Shown: positions 33,396-46,849, numbered from the stretch's first letter. The stretch: DNA of 64,000 bases from Larix kaempferi (GCA_027924585.1 BSBM01000370.1:28417501-28481500); one strand, 5' to 3'. Numbers and translations: made by a program. Notes: generated by a model not told the origin, from the letters alone.

Positions 33396-35829
33396 TGCCA
33401 CTTTTTCTGTCGAAATAGGTGGTATCATAGCTGAGTTAAGCTCTTCGTCGAGATGCAGATAGTTTGTTGAGGATTGTCCTAGTTGGGAAGCAGGTGCCAT
33501 AGACACCGCTTGAGTGATGGGAGGCAATGCTGAGCATAGTGCACCTATCACGTATTTGGGTTACCACCAACATAGATCCATCTTAAAGGGGATCTATCAA
33601 GCACCGAAGCACCGAGAGGGATCAAATCTCTCGAAATGCAAACCCGTTTTTAGAGAGAAAATGTCAAGGAAATGTTTTAATTTATCTAATTTGTCTAGTT
33701 TTATATATGTGCTGTTGTAAATGATTTAAATAGCCAACATGTTATTTTTTTTTATAAAAAAAAAATTAAAGGACACATGTTAGCTCCACGTTGAGCACAG
33801 AAGAAGTTACACATCTCCCCCTACTGGGCTGTAAAATGCGGCTCTTCCGCGCAACAAGGTAAAACGACCGATAATGAAGTGTCCATGAGGTAGGGCGCTC
33901 GATAGTGGACTTGCAAGGGTGAAGTGCACCCAAATAGATGGATTCGAGTAGAGGAGTATTGGGATTTTTTCGGTAGGCGCAAAGAGATAGTAATTCAGGA
34001 GTGCACCGAGAAATAGGGCGCTTAAAGAGAAGGTGCCATGCTGATGAGACATGGATTGACAAAGGTGCTCAAGACGTCCAACAGTGACATAGATTAAGTA
34101 GGTTAAAAGAGATCGGTGGAAACTTGGTTCTTCTATTATGGCCACAAGAACCATCTAGCCACTCTTTCTCTTTGAGGTAGCCATACAGTAGGTCCACTAC
34201 CTTTTGCATAGGTAGTAAGGGACTCAAGTACATTAGGAAGGGGGAATTCCATAAGTGCAGCCAAACAGTGCATTGGATACTATGTCTAAGTGCGAATTGG
34301 GTGAGGCAGTGCGCTTCTCCACGATGATGTAGAGGTCGCCGAGTCATGGAGAGCTTGTGCAAGTGGCATCAGGGTAGACAAAATCAAGACTCCGATTGGA
34401 TGGTTTGATCAACTAAGCAGTTGTCGAGATACAGGAGCGTGGAGACAATGCAGAGTGGCACAGACAAAGTGAAGTGATGGTGAACTGAGCGAAAGTAACT
34501 GTAGCAGATAGACAGTTGCGATAGATATTTTTGAGGGTGCAGGCACTTTGGAGACATTACCCAGGGAGACTACAACTCATAGTGGGCAGGATGTCACGGT
34601 GTCGATGAGTAGACGCCTTGATTGTACAACACCCACTATGTGATTCGAAAGAATCGGCAAGGATGGATTTGGAAAGGAGTCATGCCGGGCTCACTTGGAC
34701 CAAGTACCATGACTTGGAAGCCCAACAAGTAGGAATGTGGAGATGGCATGGGGTGGGTTCCCACATCAGGTGGCACCATGCCGAGCACCTGAGTAGGAAT
34801 GTGACCCAACTATCGACAAGTTGGCTTCAGTAAGATGGAAAGTGGGTGCACCAGAGAACATGGCTTGCGAACTTGGTGGAGGAGCATGCCAAGAGTGGCG
34901 TCGAGCAGGCATCAGCTAGAGCAAGTGGCATGGGTGTAGCGTGTTGGTCCGGGAAGCAAACGGGCGCGTTCCCAAGCATGGTGAAATTCCCAAGCCGTTA
35001 AGGCACAGAAGCATGTGGGTGACATGAGTAGATGGATCTATGGGAAAGACAAAGTGGGAAACATGGGCATTAAGGAGGGCCTTGACTTGGAGTCGGATGC
35101 GTGACCACATATTGGGTCACACCTGCAAGGAAAGTGTGCACTCCTATATAAGGCATGGTGGGACAGTCTTAGAGAATTCAACCAAGGAGCTTGGTAAGAT
35201 GAAGTTATTGTAAAGGGTGAAGAAGATTGGTAAGACGAAGTCAGAGGAAAGTCTTATTTCAGGAAGGGGCACATGGTGCAACCCGCATACTAAGACCTGG
35301 GCACATAATTGCTACACGAAGAGAAAACTAGCGTGAATTCGGGTGCAAAGACAAGAGTCATAGGTGGCGGTCATGTGGTAGCATTAGGGGCAAATTCACC
35401 AAGCAAGAAAGTGTAGCAGGCTAATTCTTGGGGTTTCTTGATAGCACGCTAGTGGGCACTCTTACAGGTGGTTTTTTCTATGGACGCCCCTATCTTGATG
35501 TAACATTGTAATTTGCTCTTATATATAATAATTTTTTTAGGCACGCTCAGTTTGGGGTGTCGCCTTCAAATTTCTTGTGTCTCTTTGTGTGTATATTGGC
35601 TGACTTTAGTTCTGTTAAGTGTTGAATGGTAAAATGTCTTAACTGAATCATTGACTAGGTACGATAATTGCACAAGAATAAAGTGTTGGGCGTTCGAGAG
35701 GAAAGTAGGCATAATCTACAAGGATCCCAACCCGGGTTGGTATTTCCACCGACTGAGGTAGTTTTGGGTATTGTTGCATGGCCCACCGGAGGGAACAAAC
35801 GTTAGGCTTATGGGTCAAGCCGTATAGGC

Positions 35830-38146
35830 TATAATGTCCCCAATTTGAAATTTTTCCCGATTTAGTCAATTTTCGAAACTGGGACTAGTGAAGCCCCAAA
35901 TTGTCCTAAATGATCCCAAATCTTTTTGAATGATGTATGGAGTGGATTGACGCGTATTTGGACACACTAAAGCAAATATTATTTGCTTGGACACTTCCTA
36001 AATACTTCAACAACTTTCATTTACAATTAGAGAATGGAAGGAAAAATTACTAGGAAAGTCGATGTTGAAACCCCCAACAGTAGATGGCTCCAAAAGATTC
36101 CTAAGGATTTCGAATTGGGACTGAGAGTGTTTGAAAGGTATGGATACATAAAGGTGAAGCTTATTTATGCTTGGACACTCTCAAAAGACTTCTGCAACAT
36201 TCATTTAAGTTCAATAGAAAATAGGGAAATTTACTAGTAATTTCGAGGTTCAAACCCCCAAGGGTAGATGACATAAATGGCTTCCCAAATGCAGTACGAA
36301 CCTCCCAAATTTGAGAACAGAGACATGGAATAGTTAGAGTACTTCAATGCGAAACCAATTGCATCATTAATCAGTTCCTAAAGGCTTCTACAACTCCCAT
36401 AAATTAGAGGTTTGTAGACATGCTTTCACATAGGGGGGAATGATAGAAAAACTCCACAACTTGCTATGAATTTTGGGATAATTGTTCCAATGACTTGTAT
36501 AATGTTTATGAAACTTATGCATTACATTAATGAATCTCCATACAACAATAAACTCACATAGATTGACTGATAAAAATCGAAACCAAACAACTTCAAGCTC
36601 TCTCAATAAGGTATATGGGAAAATGGCTCGAATCTCTTCCTTAAATGTAAATATCACTTGAAATACATAATGTTTCGAGCTGATGCTCTCATTATATGAT
36701 TATTACAAAGATATATAACATCCAACATGTCCATGAAGTCTAAATATCAGTCCTTCACTAACTATGTGCAACAACAAGTGCGCTATGCAAAAGCTATGGG
36801 GGGGAATGGCACCATTCATACATAGTTTGGAATTTTTACATGGTTTTACTTCGATATTCGACCTAAGGTTCATGTGGGCATCAAATGCAGATTTCAGACA
36901 TCATATTACAAATAAATGGGGCACCAAGAGCTCCCCCAAAGAGATCAGAATCTCACCAAATGTGCCCTTCCTCCAAGAGTCAAAATATGAAGAGAAATGT
37001 GAGAGAGATGTGGGAGAAAATTGAATAAGAGAAGATCACGAGCAGCCCTGTAGCTTCAACTTACAACAAATGACTCCATTGTAGCTCCAAATGAAAGTTT
37101 TCAATGGCCTCTCCAATTTCCAATTAGGATGGGAATCTTTCACCCTCGAAATTGGTACTAAGCCAAGTAGAGTAAATACTCCACTATCATGGACAAGCTA
37201 TGCTCTCCAATTTGCAAAATGAGAAATGATCAAAAAGATCATCTCTTTCTTTTCTCTAGTCATTTATTAACCTCCCAAGGCCTCCTTAGCTCCAATTCCA
37301 TCAAAGAGAGTCATCCCAACTCAAGTTAGGGAGAGATTCCCATGAATGCCACTTGTCCAACTTTTCCTAGCTATCCTCTTCCATCAATTCGAATGGAGGA
37401 CTCTTGGATTCCCTAACTCCCCTTGTGCATCCTCTTGGAGGCTATTTTTAGCCCTGACATGTCATATATATCAGATGTCAGCAATCAGGTCTAAACTTTG
37501 TCATAAGTGTCATTGAATATTCATCATTGTCGCCATATGAGTTAGGGAATCTAGCTCCAACTGTCAGAATTCTTCTAAGATGCCTCTTCCTCTTCCATGG
37601 GAGTTTCTCTTCCACTCCAATTCGACCGTGACATGATTCATGCCATGAATAATACCTCTTCAACTCCCCCAAGTATGTTACCCTTCATCTTGAACTCAAT
37701 TTGGTGGGAGAATAATGCCGAGTGTAGTGGGGAATCCTGTCACATGTGGGTCCCACAACCTCTTATGTGCCCTCATGATCCAATGCCACCTTATTTTATT
37801 TTTATTATTATTTATTTGACTCATTTAATGTGAATTTGTAAGTCTAATGTCATTTTGGGTCGTGTAGCTCCCTTATTCCGACCTTTAATGCTTCCACCCC
37901 CAACCTAGGGAACTATAAATTTTCCTCCATGATAGTTCATTTGGATGGGTATATTACAAATTTTGAATTGAGAATTTTGTCTTAATGTGACTCACCTTGT
38001 CCATTTGGATCTAATTTTACATTATTTCTAACCTGGACATCATTCTTGGCAATTATTTGACCCTTAGCACCAATTTGACAAACTATCATGAGTATGGCCA
38101 AGGGGTTTAGGCCATTGTGACCCAATGCAAAATTTGGGGACATGAC
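35830..38146. mobile_element. 2.3-kb insertion nested in the 3' LTR
   Basis: It splits the LTR, with ataggc on both sides (35824-35829 and 38147-38152) as a possible 6-bp target duplication. The ends are imperfect inverted repeats around tgtccccaa / ttggggaca. The TGTCCCC...GGGGACA ends also suit a solo LTR, but then the flanking bases do not match. Inside, an approximately 190-bp motif with aaaccccca and acttc(t/a)gcaac words is repeated near 36000 and 36190. No coding region is recognised. Confidence 0.55.
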
Positions 38147-38691
38147 ATAGGCCCATGACACCTTACCGTTTGATGTTGTGCACATGAAGACAATGCAATT
38201 CTTTTCATCTCGTGGACATTTGATCATGTCCATTTTGATGGTACATAGTATTTGCATATTATTATTTATGGAAATTCTCAATAACTTGTATATAGCAACT
38301 TATTGTTATAATAAAAAATTTAAACTTGCACCCCACCAAAATATCTACATAATTAGGTGTGGTAATTATTCAAAAAACAAATTGGAGCTTAACTAAATAT
38401 TTGTAACCACTAACACAATAACTTGGTTGCTTAATTCACTATTATTTATGGCTATTAGGGAAATAACTTGTATTATATACTTTTTCATTATAATAAAGAA
38501 ATAAAATGTGAAGTTCAAAAAAGTATCCATACACTATTGTTTATATTCATTACTGGAATAACTTACCTAATAAAAGTTTAATCATAATTCAATATTTAAA
38601 TTGGAAACGCAACGTGGAAACACAAGCCACCTTAGGACAATAAGCAATATCTAGTCTTTATCATAGGTAAAGATATGCATGGTTCCATCAA

Positions 38692-38967
38692 TCAGCTTTT
38701 CACAACAAACATTATCCAGCCTGCTGCAGGCCATTTAATGCGAGGGCAGCAGGTTGGGTGACCGTTGGATCTCAAACAACTTGAGATCCAATGGTCAACC
38801 AACCTACTGCCATCGCATTAAATGGCCTGCAGCAAACTGGATAATGTTCGTCGCTTTTCACACTCAACTTGAGATTCAATGGTCAACCAACCTGCTGCCC
38901 TCGCATTAAATGGCCTGCAGCAGACTGGATCATGTTAGTTGCCTTTCACACTCTGTCATAAGCATAT
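38692..38967. mobile_element. Three-armed hairpin element
   Basis: Arms 38708-38775 and 38781-38848 (68 bp each) are inverted copies with six mismatches and a 5-bp loop. A third 68-bp arm (38869-38936) repeats the second in the same orientation as part of an 88-bp tandem duplication. A 19-bp direct repeat (atatgcatggttccatcaa) flanks the block at 38673-38691 and 38968-38986. The transcript would form a near-perfect stem. This could be a MITE-like or foldback element or a small-RNA precursor. Confidence 0.75.
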
Positions 38968-38986
38968 ATATGCATGGTTCCATCAA

Positions 38987-39730
38987 CGCATACCCATGTA
39001 TGGCACCATAAGCGGAACCCTGTAAACAAATTTCCATTATCTGACATCTTTTTAGTCTCCCCATTCCAACCAACAATTCATCGATTGTTTCTTCATTGAG
39101 ACGAAGTCTACTCCTTCCTCCTGCTGGTTGATTGATGGGTTCTTGCAGAGGGAGATGGAAAAGTTGGCTCACATTATTACCGGTACAAGTACTGTGCGAC
39201 CCAAGACATTCCATCTCCCATGGAATCTACGTTAAAATTTGGCTCACTGCATTAATATTTAAGTTACAGGCATTAAGATTATGTTAAACAAACATGTTAG
39301 ATTAAGATTTAAGTTATAGGCATTAAGATTATGAGTAATATTTACATGTACATGTCCATTGAATTTATCCCTCGTAAATCTTCACTTGGAATATAAATGA
39401 TGCGATAGTATACGAAGTCGACTCTTGGAGCAAAATAGCTACATGCATAAACTCCATATTTCAGTTCCAATTCCCATGCCCATGTGTTTCCTCTATTATT
39501 ACAGCTAAGAAAACAATTCTTCAAGCTATTACCATCTCAGGCGACGCTTCAAAATGGTATCAAGGGAGTCGAGCCCCTCTCCTCTTGGTTCCTGTTTATT
39601 CGAGGGATACTTTCTCAGCAACAGCTCTCTCATTGGCTATCCCATTATTGTTTACACATTAATTGTACCAGTCACATCTATGTGTGCATGACCTTATTTA
39701 CCTTGAAAACAATAAAGGAGAAGTAGATTT
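38987..39730. other. Possible exon-like fragments
   Basis: Two minus-strand frames (38930-39214 with RSRLRLNEETIDELL; 39342-39524 with GNTWAWELELKYGVYACSYF) look more coding-like than their surroundings but match nothing I recognise. A 50-bp tandem duplication lies at 39257-39335. The plus strand at 39549 reads atggtatcaaggga, resembling a copia primer-binding site, without LTR support. Confidence 0.3.
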
Positions 39731-39776
39731 ACTGGTGAACACATAGGGCAGGAATGCACTGTTGAACAACGTGTAT
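39690..39776. repeat. Short repeat shared with the gypsy breakpoint
   Basis: About 87 bp match 42565-42656 (taccttgaaaa...gttgaacaacgtgt). In the second location the match stops exactly where gypsy coding sequence begins. Confidence 0.75.
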
Positions 39777-39954
39777 ATTCATGGCGAGTAATACAACTTG
39801 CACTCTTGAGAAGATCTATGTAAAGGATTTGTGCATTCCAAACAAAAGAGCTAGAATACAATACCACCTTTTGTGGAAAAATTTGGAAGAGGATCGATCT
39901 CTTTACCTTCCATGGACGAGAATGAAAAGCTTCGTAGCAAGATGAAGCTATCTA

Positions 39955-41250
39955 GGCATACCTTCTTTGGGAGTCAGATGCACCTAAGTTGGTTGTGAAG
40001 GGTTACCTCTCAGCAACCCGAAACATATCATTTTAATGTCGGGAGTAGCAGCATATATAGTCATATTGTAATGTATTATATTCTACAGTGTATATGATGC
40101 CCACCCTAGTAAGCATTTAATATTGCACTGTTGGGTGCTTAGGGCATAATGTTGTGAAGCAATCATCATTATGAAAGAGCCTTCTTTGGGTTATCCATAC
40201 ACTCTTTGCAAAAAAGGAATTAACAACGTTTAACCAAGGATATATACAAAGTATTTAACAATAATCACAACTTTTCTTAGTGGTTGGGTTATCCATACAC
40301 TCTTTGCAAAAAAGGAATTAACAACGTTTAACCAAGGATATATACAAAGTATTTAACAATAATCACAACTTTTCTTAGTGGAGCACGGACGTTGATTGCC
40401 ATGAAGGAATTCCATTATGAAAGAGCCTTATTTGGGTTATCAATATGCTCTTTGCAGCAAAGTAATTAACAATGTATAACTAAGGATATATAAAAAGTAT
40501 TTAACAATAATCACAACTTTTCCTAGTAGAGTATGGACGTTGATTGACAGGAAGGACTGCAATGGATAGAAGAGATGAAGCAATGTGCATACATGAATGC
40601 ACTAAATAGAAGAGCTAGTGTCACAGTCCCAAAGCATCATGTTGATAAACATGCTTTATCTTTGGTGATTATGCGACATTACCCAAATTTAGTCCGATAG
40701 GCTTGGCCACTCAAGACTACTCATCGGTAGACTGGGAATTTTCCACTAGAGATCACCCATACTTATAATCTAGACTGCAACTTTGCTTAATCTTGGGGAA
40801 CCTAATGAACTGCCCACGTGTAACCCTAGACATAAAACCATTCAATGCGTTGTCTTACTTAAGCCTTGTTATACTTAGCCATTATACACTTAACACAGTG
40901 GGGAAATCAACAACGACAATACAAGTGTATAGCGCCCAAGTTAGGTGCTTTCAAGGTTTATTATTGAGGTATACAATATTGTACAATTGTTGAGAGATGT
41001 TACAAGGTTGCGAACTTAGTACAAAGGAGGATCTGATACTAGGATGGAACTTATTACAATAGCCGAACAAGCTAGGGTGTTTCCTGTCCCTTTCCACCGT
41101 GTCTTCCTACAACTCCTCTCTTGCTCCCCATTGGTCTCCCTTCTACAGATCCCATTCTTCAACAACTCTTGGTCACCTCAGCACCCATTGAATGTATGCC
41201 TCGCATTGGATGACCATTTTCCATTGCTCATCTCCCTCTTTATACTTGCA
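39955..41250. repeat. Dispersed repeat A, copy 2
   Basis: Homologous to 26505-27560. It carries its own 88-bp duplication in three copies (40186, 40274 and a diverged one from about 40430). A plus-strand frame at 41044-41502 is hydrophobic and lies in a pyrimidine-rich part; I do not regard it as a gene. Confidence 0.6.
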
Positions 41251-41259
41251 TGGGTTGAT

Positions 41260-42564
41260 CCACCATGTTTTGCATGTCTAGTCCGAAGTTTTGTAGTTGC
41301 ATTTCAGCTTATCTCATTAGCGTGTAGATACAGTAGTGGTGAGCTGACTGACTTCTTCTTGTGCTTGATTTCTTTCATGGATCCTTTGGTATTCATTTCT
41401 TCTTATCTTTTCCTATCGCTACTATTCCATCCTAATTTGGTAGTTGAGGATCTATGCTATGGTCGAGTCGGCTGCTCTTCTTTGCTTGTAGAGCTCAAGT
41501 AGAGTTGTAGAGGATGAGGGAGAAGATGGTTGGTTGAATTGGATGGTTCTTGGGTAGTTTAATGGTCTATAAATTCTGTAAGTTGGTTAAGTGAAGAAGA
41601 CAAGAGTTATAATATTCAGGCATTTACCCTTGTGGAATCATAGCTTCATCTCTAGGGTGTCTCTAGGGAGGTCATAGAGAATACTAGTATGATAGAGAAC
41701 CTATATTGGTTGGGAGAAATTTCCTTGTTTTGTAGCTAGTTGATGGTGAATTACAAGATATATAAGTTCTTATGTTTCTATCATGGTTACGAATAAGAAA
41801 TGTTGTGATTTCTGTTATGGAATGTATTATTTTCTAGTTTGTTTTGTTGATTTTATTGAAAGGATTTTTTTATGCTAATGGAGCTGATATACTATAGAAA
41901 CACATTTAAATTTAAGGTTAAAACATTATGCAATGCCTCTATTAATAGCAGTGTTATTTAATAAATTTGTAAGAAAGTAGATAATATAGTATTGGAACAT
42001 AATTTAAATTTAATGGGAGAAATTTAAGTTTTATCCCATCACCACATAGTGTTATAGGAATGGTTAGGAACATGATATCTTTAATGTATAACAAATGGAC
42101 TCAAAATGAGTTTGAATATTAGACCAAATAAAATATAGTTGTTGATTTACATCTAGGTTATGAAAACATCTCTAATTATTTATACAATCAAATAAATTTT
42201 AGTATTGACTATTATTCAATGACATGTGGCCATGTAAAAGACTTAATTATGTGTTTGAGAATGTATGTTATGAACTATCATATTCAATAGAATTTTTTTG
42301 CTTCCAATTTTAATAGCTATCATAGCTCTAGATGTGTTCATTGATATGACTTCTTCTATGAGACACTTTTTATGCCTCTTTTAAGTTAGGGTGGGGTAGA
42401 GGATTGAGCTTGATTGGGACTTAAGATGATTTACGAGAACAACGAGTAAATGATTGAAATCAAACAAAGGCTTTAGGACCCTAAAGATATGGGTAAGTGT
42501 CATGATTGATATCAATTCCTTATAATTTATAATTTTACCTGTATTCAAAAAATGCTCATAATGT
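41260..42564. other. AT-rich spacer with a third, diverged copy of the duplicated segment
   Basis: 42440-42580 resembles 63575-63800, including the stretch missing from the copy at 5.2 kb. Nothing else is supported. Confidence 0.45.
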
Positions 42565-42656
42565 ATTTCATTTTACCTTGAAAAGATAAAGGAGCAGCAG
42601 ACTTACAGTTGAACACGTAGGCCAGGCATGCAGTAGTGCTGAACAACGTGTCTATT

Positions 42657-45600
42657 GATTGGATATGGGCCATAAAAACGTGGAGCCAATTTATTTTTTC
42701 CACCTTGTTTAAGTGATAATTGTTTATAGGGTTGTAGTCTTACAAATACCCAATCTCCAACTTCAAATTCTCGTTCTGTTCGGTGTCGATCTTCTTCTTG
42801 TCTCATTCTATTCCTGGCAGTATTCAAATTCTCCTTAAGTACTTGGACAACCTTTTGGTTTTCTTCTAAATGGTCATTTACTGATGCGACCCTTGCTTGG
42901 TTGGTAATGAAATCCTTCCATTTTGGGGGTTCATATCCATATAGGGCTTGAAATGGTGTCATTCTTGTAGATGTATGATAAATAGAATTATACCACCATT
43001 CCGCAAGATGTAGCCATTGGAACCATTTATTTCGCTTATCAATTACAAAACAACGGAGGTAGGTTTCTAAGCATTTATTGACAACTTATGTCTGTCCATC
43101 TATTTGGGGATGATAAGATGAGCTCATGTTAAGAGACGTTCCAATTTGCCTGCAAAACTCTCTCCAAAAGTTCCCTTTAAACTTGGCATCCCTATCACTT
43201 ACTATAATCTTCGTAAAACCATGTAATTTGTAGACATTTTTACAAAAAGCTTCGGCTGTTTCTTTTGCTGAATCAGTTTTCTTCACTCCAACAAAATGTG
43301 CATATTTGGTTAGCCTGTCTACCACAACTAGTATTTTGTCTTTTCCATCTGATATGGGTAGAACTTCAATGAAATCCATTGAAATTTCCTCCCATTTTTT
43401 ATTTGGAATATGTAACGGATGGAGTAACCCCGGACTTGAGATATTCTCAGTTTTATTCCGCTGACAAAGGTCACAATCTGCAACATACTTGTGAATGTCG
43501 GCATACATACCCTTCCAAAAGAATGATTGCCTTGCATTATAGTAGGTTTTAAAAAATCCTACATGACCAACGGCTGGGCAGTCATGTGACTCTTTAAGCA
43601 CCTTGGTCTTAAAACTGGAATTGGAACTTAAGTAAATACGTCCTTTGTACCATAAGAGATCATTCTTCCATTCAAACTTCGGATACTGATTTATGTTGTT
43701 AATTATGGAGCAAAGCTCTGAATTCTTAGCATATTCCTTACGAATTTCGTCCAAAGATTCTGGGATCACCATGGATATGGCGTAGACTTGTATCTCTTCA
43801 TCTTTCCTTGATAAAGCATCAGCTACTACATTGTCCTTCCCCTTTTTATGTAGGATCTCCATATCGAAGGTAGAGATTTTCTCTCTCCACTTTTGTTGTT
43901 CGGTTGTTAATGTCTTCTGCTGTAAAAAGTGTTGTAGACTATTATGATCTATTCGGATTAGGAATTTACTTCCCAAAATGTATTGTCGCCATTTAGTTAA
44001 TGCATGCATGATGGCAAGCATTTCCTTGTTGTATGTAGACTGTAGGTATTCTCTTTTGTTCAATTTCCTGCTTTCAAAAGCGATTGGATGACCTTCTTGC
44101 ATTAGCACAGCTCCTATCCCAAACCCTAAAGCATCACATTCGATTACGAATGGTTTTGCAAAATCAGGTGTTGCCAAAACGGGAGTTGAAGACATAATTT
44201 GTTTCAATGTTTCAAAGCATCTTCTTACTTCATCATCCCATTGAAAAGAATTTCTTTTTAGGCGATTTGTTAGTGGGGCAGTGATGTGTGCATAGTTCTT
44301 GATGAACCTTCCATAATAACCCATTAATCCCAAAAATCCTTGCCGTTTTGAAACATTCTTTGGTTCGGGCCACTCCTTCATCGCCTGGATCTTCTTTGGG
44401 TCCACCTTAACTCCTTCCTTTGAGATTATATGACCGAGATACTCCACTTCTTGCTTCCCAAATGTGCATTTTGACTTTTTTGCATAGAACTGGTTTTCCT
44501 TTAGAAGAGATAGAACCTCTTCTAGATGCGTCAAATGTTCTTTCCATGTCTTGCTATATATAAGGATGTCATCGAAGAATACTAACACAAATTTCCTTAG
44601 GTATGGCTGAAATAGTTCATTCATAGTTGCCTGAAATGTGGCAGGGGCATTAGTTAACCCAAAAGGCATTACTTTGAATTCATAATGTCCTTCATGAGTT
44701 TGGAAAGCAGTCTTTGCTATATCCTCTAATCTGACCCTGATTTGATAGGACCCTGACCTTAAATCGAGTTTCGAAAAATATTTTGCGTCATGAAGTTCAT
44801 CCAGCATATCATCGATGAAGGGTATTGGAAACTTGTTCTTAATTGTTATTTTGTTTAATCCCCTATAATCTATACATAATCTAAACGATCCATCCTTCTT
44901 CCGTACTAGTACGACTGGAGCTGCATAAGGGCTTCTACTCTTGGTGATGACACCACAATTCAGTAGATCTTGAACCAACCTTTCTATTTCTATTTTGTGG
45001 TGGTGGGGATACCTATATGGTTTAACCTTGATAGGATTTGACCCCGGTTTAATCTCGATTATGTGTTCTATACTCCTTTCTGGTGGTAGCTGCATGGGTA
45101 AGTCTTGAAATATGTGTTCATGTTTCTGAAGTAATTTTTGGATTTCCTTTTTGAACTCATTTGGTTCCTCCTCTTTTCCTTCCAGTTGATGACATTGTAT
45201 TACGTATGCTGATGCCCCTTTTCGAATGAGTTTTTCCATATGCTGAGAGGAAACTACTTATGTGTTTGGTGGATGAAAACCATATAGCTTAAAAATTTTC
45301 CCTTGCCACTTAAACTTGATGAAATGTTTTTGATGATTGGCAGAATATGTTCCCAATGTTTGTAACCATTGGACTCCCAAAACGATGTCTACTCCTCCCA
45401 ACGGTAAGGTGTAGAGTTTTGATTCCAGTTCGAAGTCTTGTATTTGAAGTCTCACCTTGTGGCACTTCCCAACTTTTTCAATCTTCTTGCCATCTGCAAC
45501 CATCACCTTCATGTCTGGAACGGGATGTATGAACAACTTGAGTTTTCGTGCCTCTTATATCAAGAAAGTTGTGAGTGCTTCCAGTGTCCACTAGCACTGT

Positions 45601-46834
45601 AACATTCTCATTTTTTATATGCCCTTTTAACTTGAGAGTCTGTGGTTGACTAATGCTTGTCATGGCTGCTAGGGAGATTTTGGGGGTCTCGTCGTTCCCG
45701 GCTGCCATATTTGCGGTTTCCTCCTCTTCATCTTCTGTCTCTTCTTCTTCTGATTCACTATTCTCCTCTGCTTCACAAGTATATAATTTCTTTGAGCTGT
45801 CCTCGAGGCGACACCTATGTTTAGGATTCCATTTGTCTCCACATCGTCAACATTTTCCTTCCCTCATACGTTGATTCTCGAGGCTCTTCCTATCGTCCCT
45901 TCTAGGCGGAGGGATGTATTTGTTTGTATCATCCTTTGGAGTCGACTGGATGTTTCTTTATGAGTATGACTTCCCTTTATTTGATTGGAAACTATCAAAT
46001 TTGGCCTCGGCTGCTTTTGCTTTTCGTCTTGCTGCCTCGACATTCGTTATGTCATGCATTTTTAACTCTTTTTGTATGTATGGTTTTAGTTCTCCCAAGT
46101 AGGTTTCCAACCGTTGTTTGTCGGATAGGCCAAAGACTCTGGTAGCGAGGGATTCCCATTGATGCGTGAATTCTTCGACGCTTCCCCTTTATTGTAATCT
46201 GGTAAGTTTTGACAAGAATTCATCTTCTGTGATTCCTTGAAACCTTTTTAAGAAATCATTCTTGAATAAGTTCCAAGTGTATGCGAAGTTGTCTCCCTTC
46301 CACCACATATACCATTTGTAGGCATATCCTTCAAGGTGCATTGAAGCATACTTGACCTTTTCTTTGTCCATTGTAATGTTATATATGTCGAAATACTCTT
46401 CTGCTTTATTCAACCAAGCGACGCATTGGTCTTCTCCTCCGTTATATTTCAGCATTTCTATTTTTGCTCTCGGCGGGTACATTATGAATGGTTGGTATTG
46501 AGTACATTTGGTCCTGTTGCGTTCTGGTGACTCAGAATTGGAAGATGGGGTAACCGACATATCCGAGCCATGTTGTTTTATGATTTTTTTCCTTATCATC
46601 CATTTTTTGTAATATCGCCTGGATACCTTTCTGGCTCTCAGTCACTTTTTGGTCTAACATTTTTTGTTCCTTGCTCATAATGTCGAACTTGTCGTCTATT
46701 TTCTGCTCCATTACCTGAATGACTTCATCCTTAATTTCTTTCTTAAGCGCTTCCTGGCTCTTAGTGATCATTTCCTTGAAAGTTTGGAAATCCTTCTCTA
46801 TTTTCGCAATTTGAGCTTTTAACTCCATCGTCAT
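42657..46834 (-). pseudogene. Ty3-gypsy gag-pol, nearly complete but broken
   Basis: Minus strand, in order: a coiled-coil Gag N-terminus from 46834 (KIEKDFQTFKEMITKSQE); the Gag core (AWLNKAEEYFDIYNI, GYAYKWYMWWKGDN); a zinc knuckle (RCGDKWNPKHRC) with a TGA in the first loop; protease (VLVDTGSTHNFLD); RT with FFDDILIYSK; gypsy RNase H with Asp, Glu, Asp and ADALSR; the integrase HHCC finger (CDLCQRNK), the DDE core to HPQIDGQT; and the C-terminal part (GDWVFVRLQPYKQLSL, KLAPRFYGPY). Disruptions: a frameshift in an A run near 46585; stops near 46190, 45850 and 45258; a frameshift near 45530; and a stop at 43087 that replaces the catalytic Glu of integrase. The C-terminus is cut at 42657, so a chromodomain, if any, and the 3' LTR are missing. 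Confidence 0.92.
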
Positions 46835-46849
46835 GCTTCTTAAGTGTGG

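Larger units (their letters stand above)
33224..38160 (+). mobile_element. Small-LTR, non-coding LTR retroelement
   Basis: A 5' LTR (33224-33381) ending ggcccatgaca is followed after two bases by a primer-binding site (tgatatcagagc). The matching 3' LTR starts at 35684 and is interrupted at 35829 by a 2.3-kb insertion; its end, ataggcccatgaca, resumes at 38147-38160. Without the insertion the element is about 2.6 kb. The 2.3-kb interior (33396-35683) has only short frames without recognisable domains, so it is a non-autonomous element in the style of LARDs or large TRIMs. The exact LTR start is uncertain because no target duplication was found. Confidence 0.65.

Noticed and set aside
35834-38143. 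Solo LTR with TGTCCCC...GGGGACA ends
   Set aside because: The five bases outside these ends do not match (tataa and tgaca). The flanking ataggc repeat fits a slightly larger insertion better, though a solo LTR is not excluded.
41044-41502. Open frame of 152 codons with hydrophobic composition
   Set aside because: It lies inside dispersed repeat A; the homologous part at 27.3-27.6 kb is not open in the same frame.
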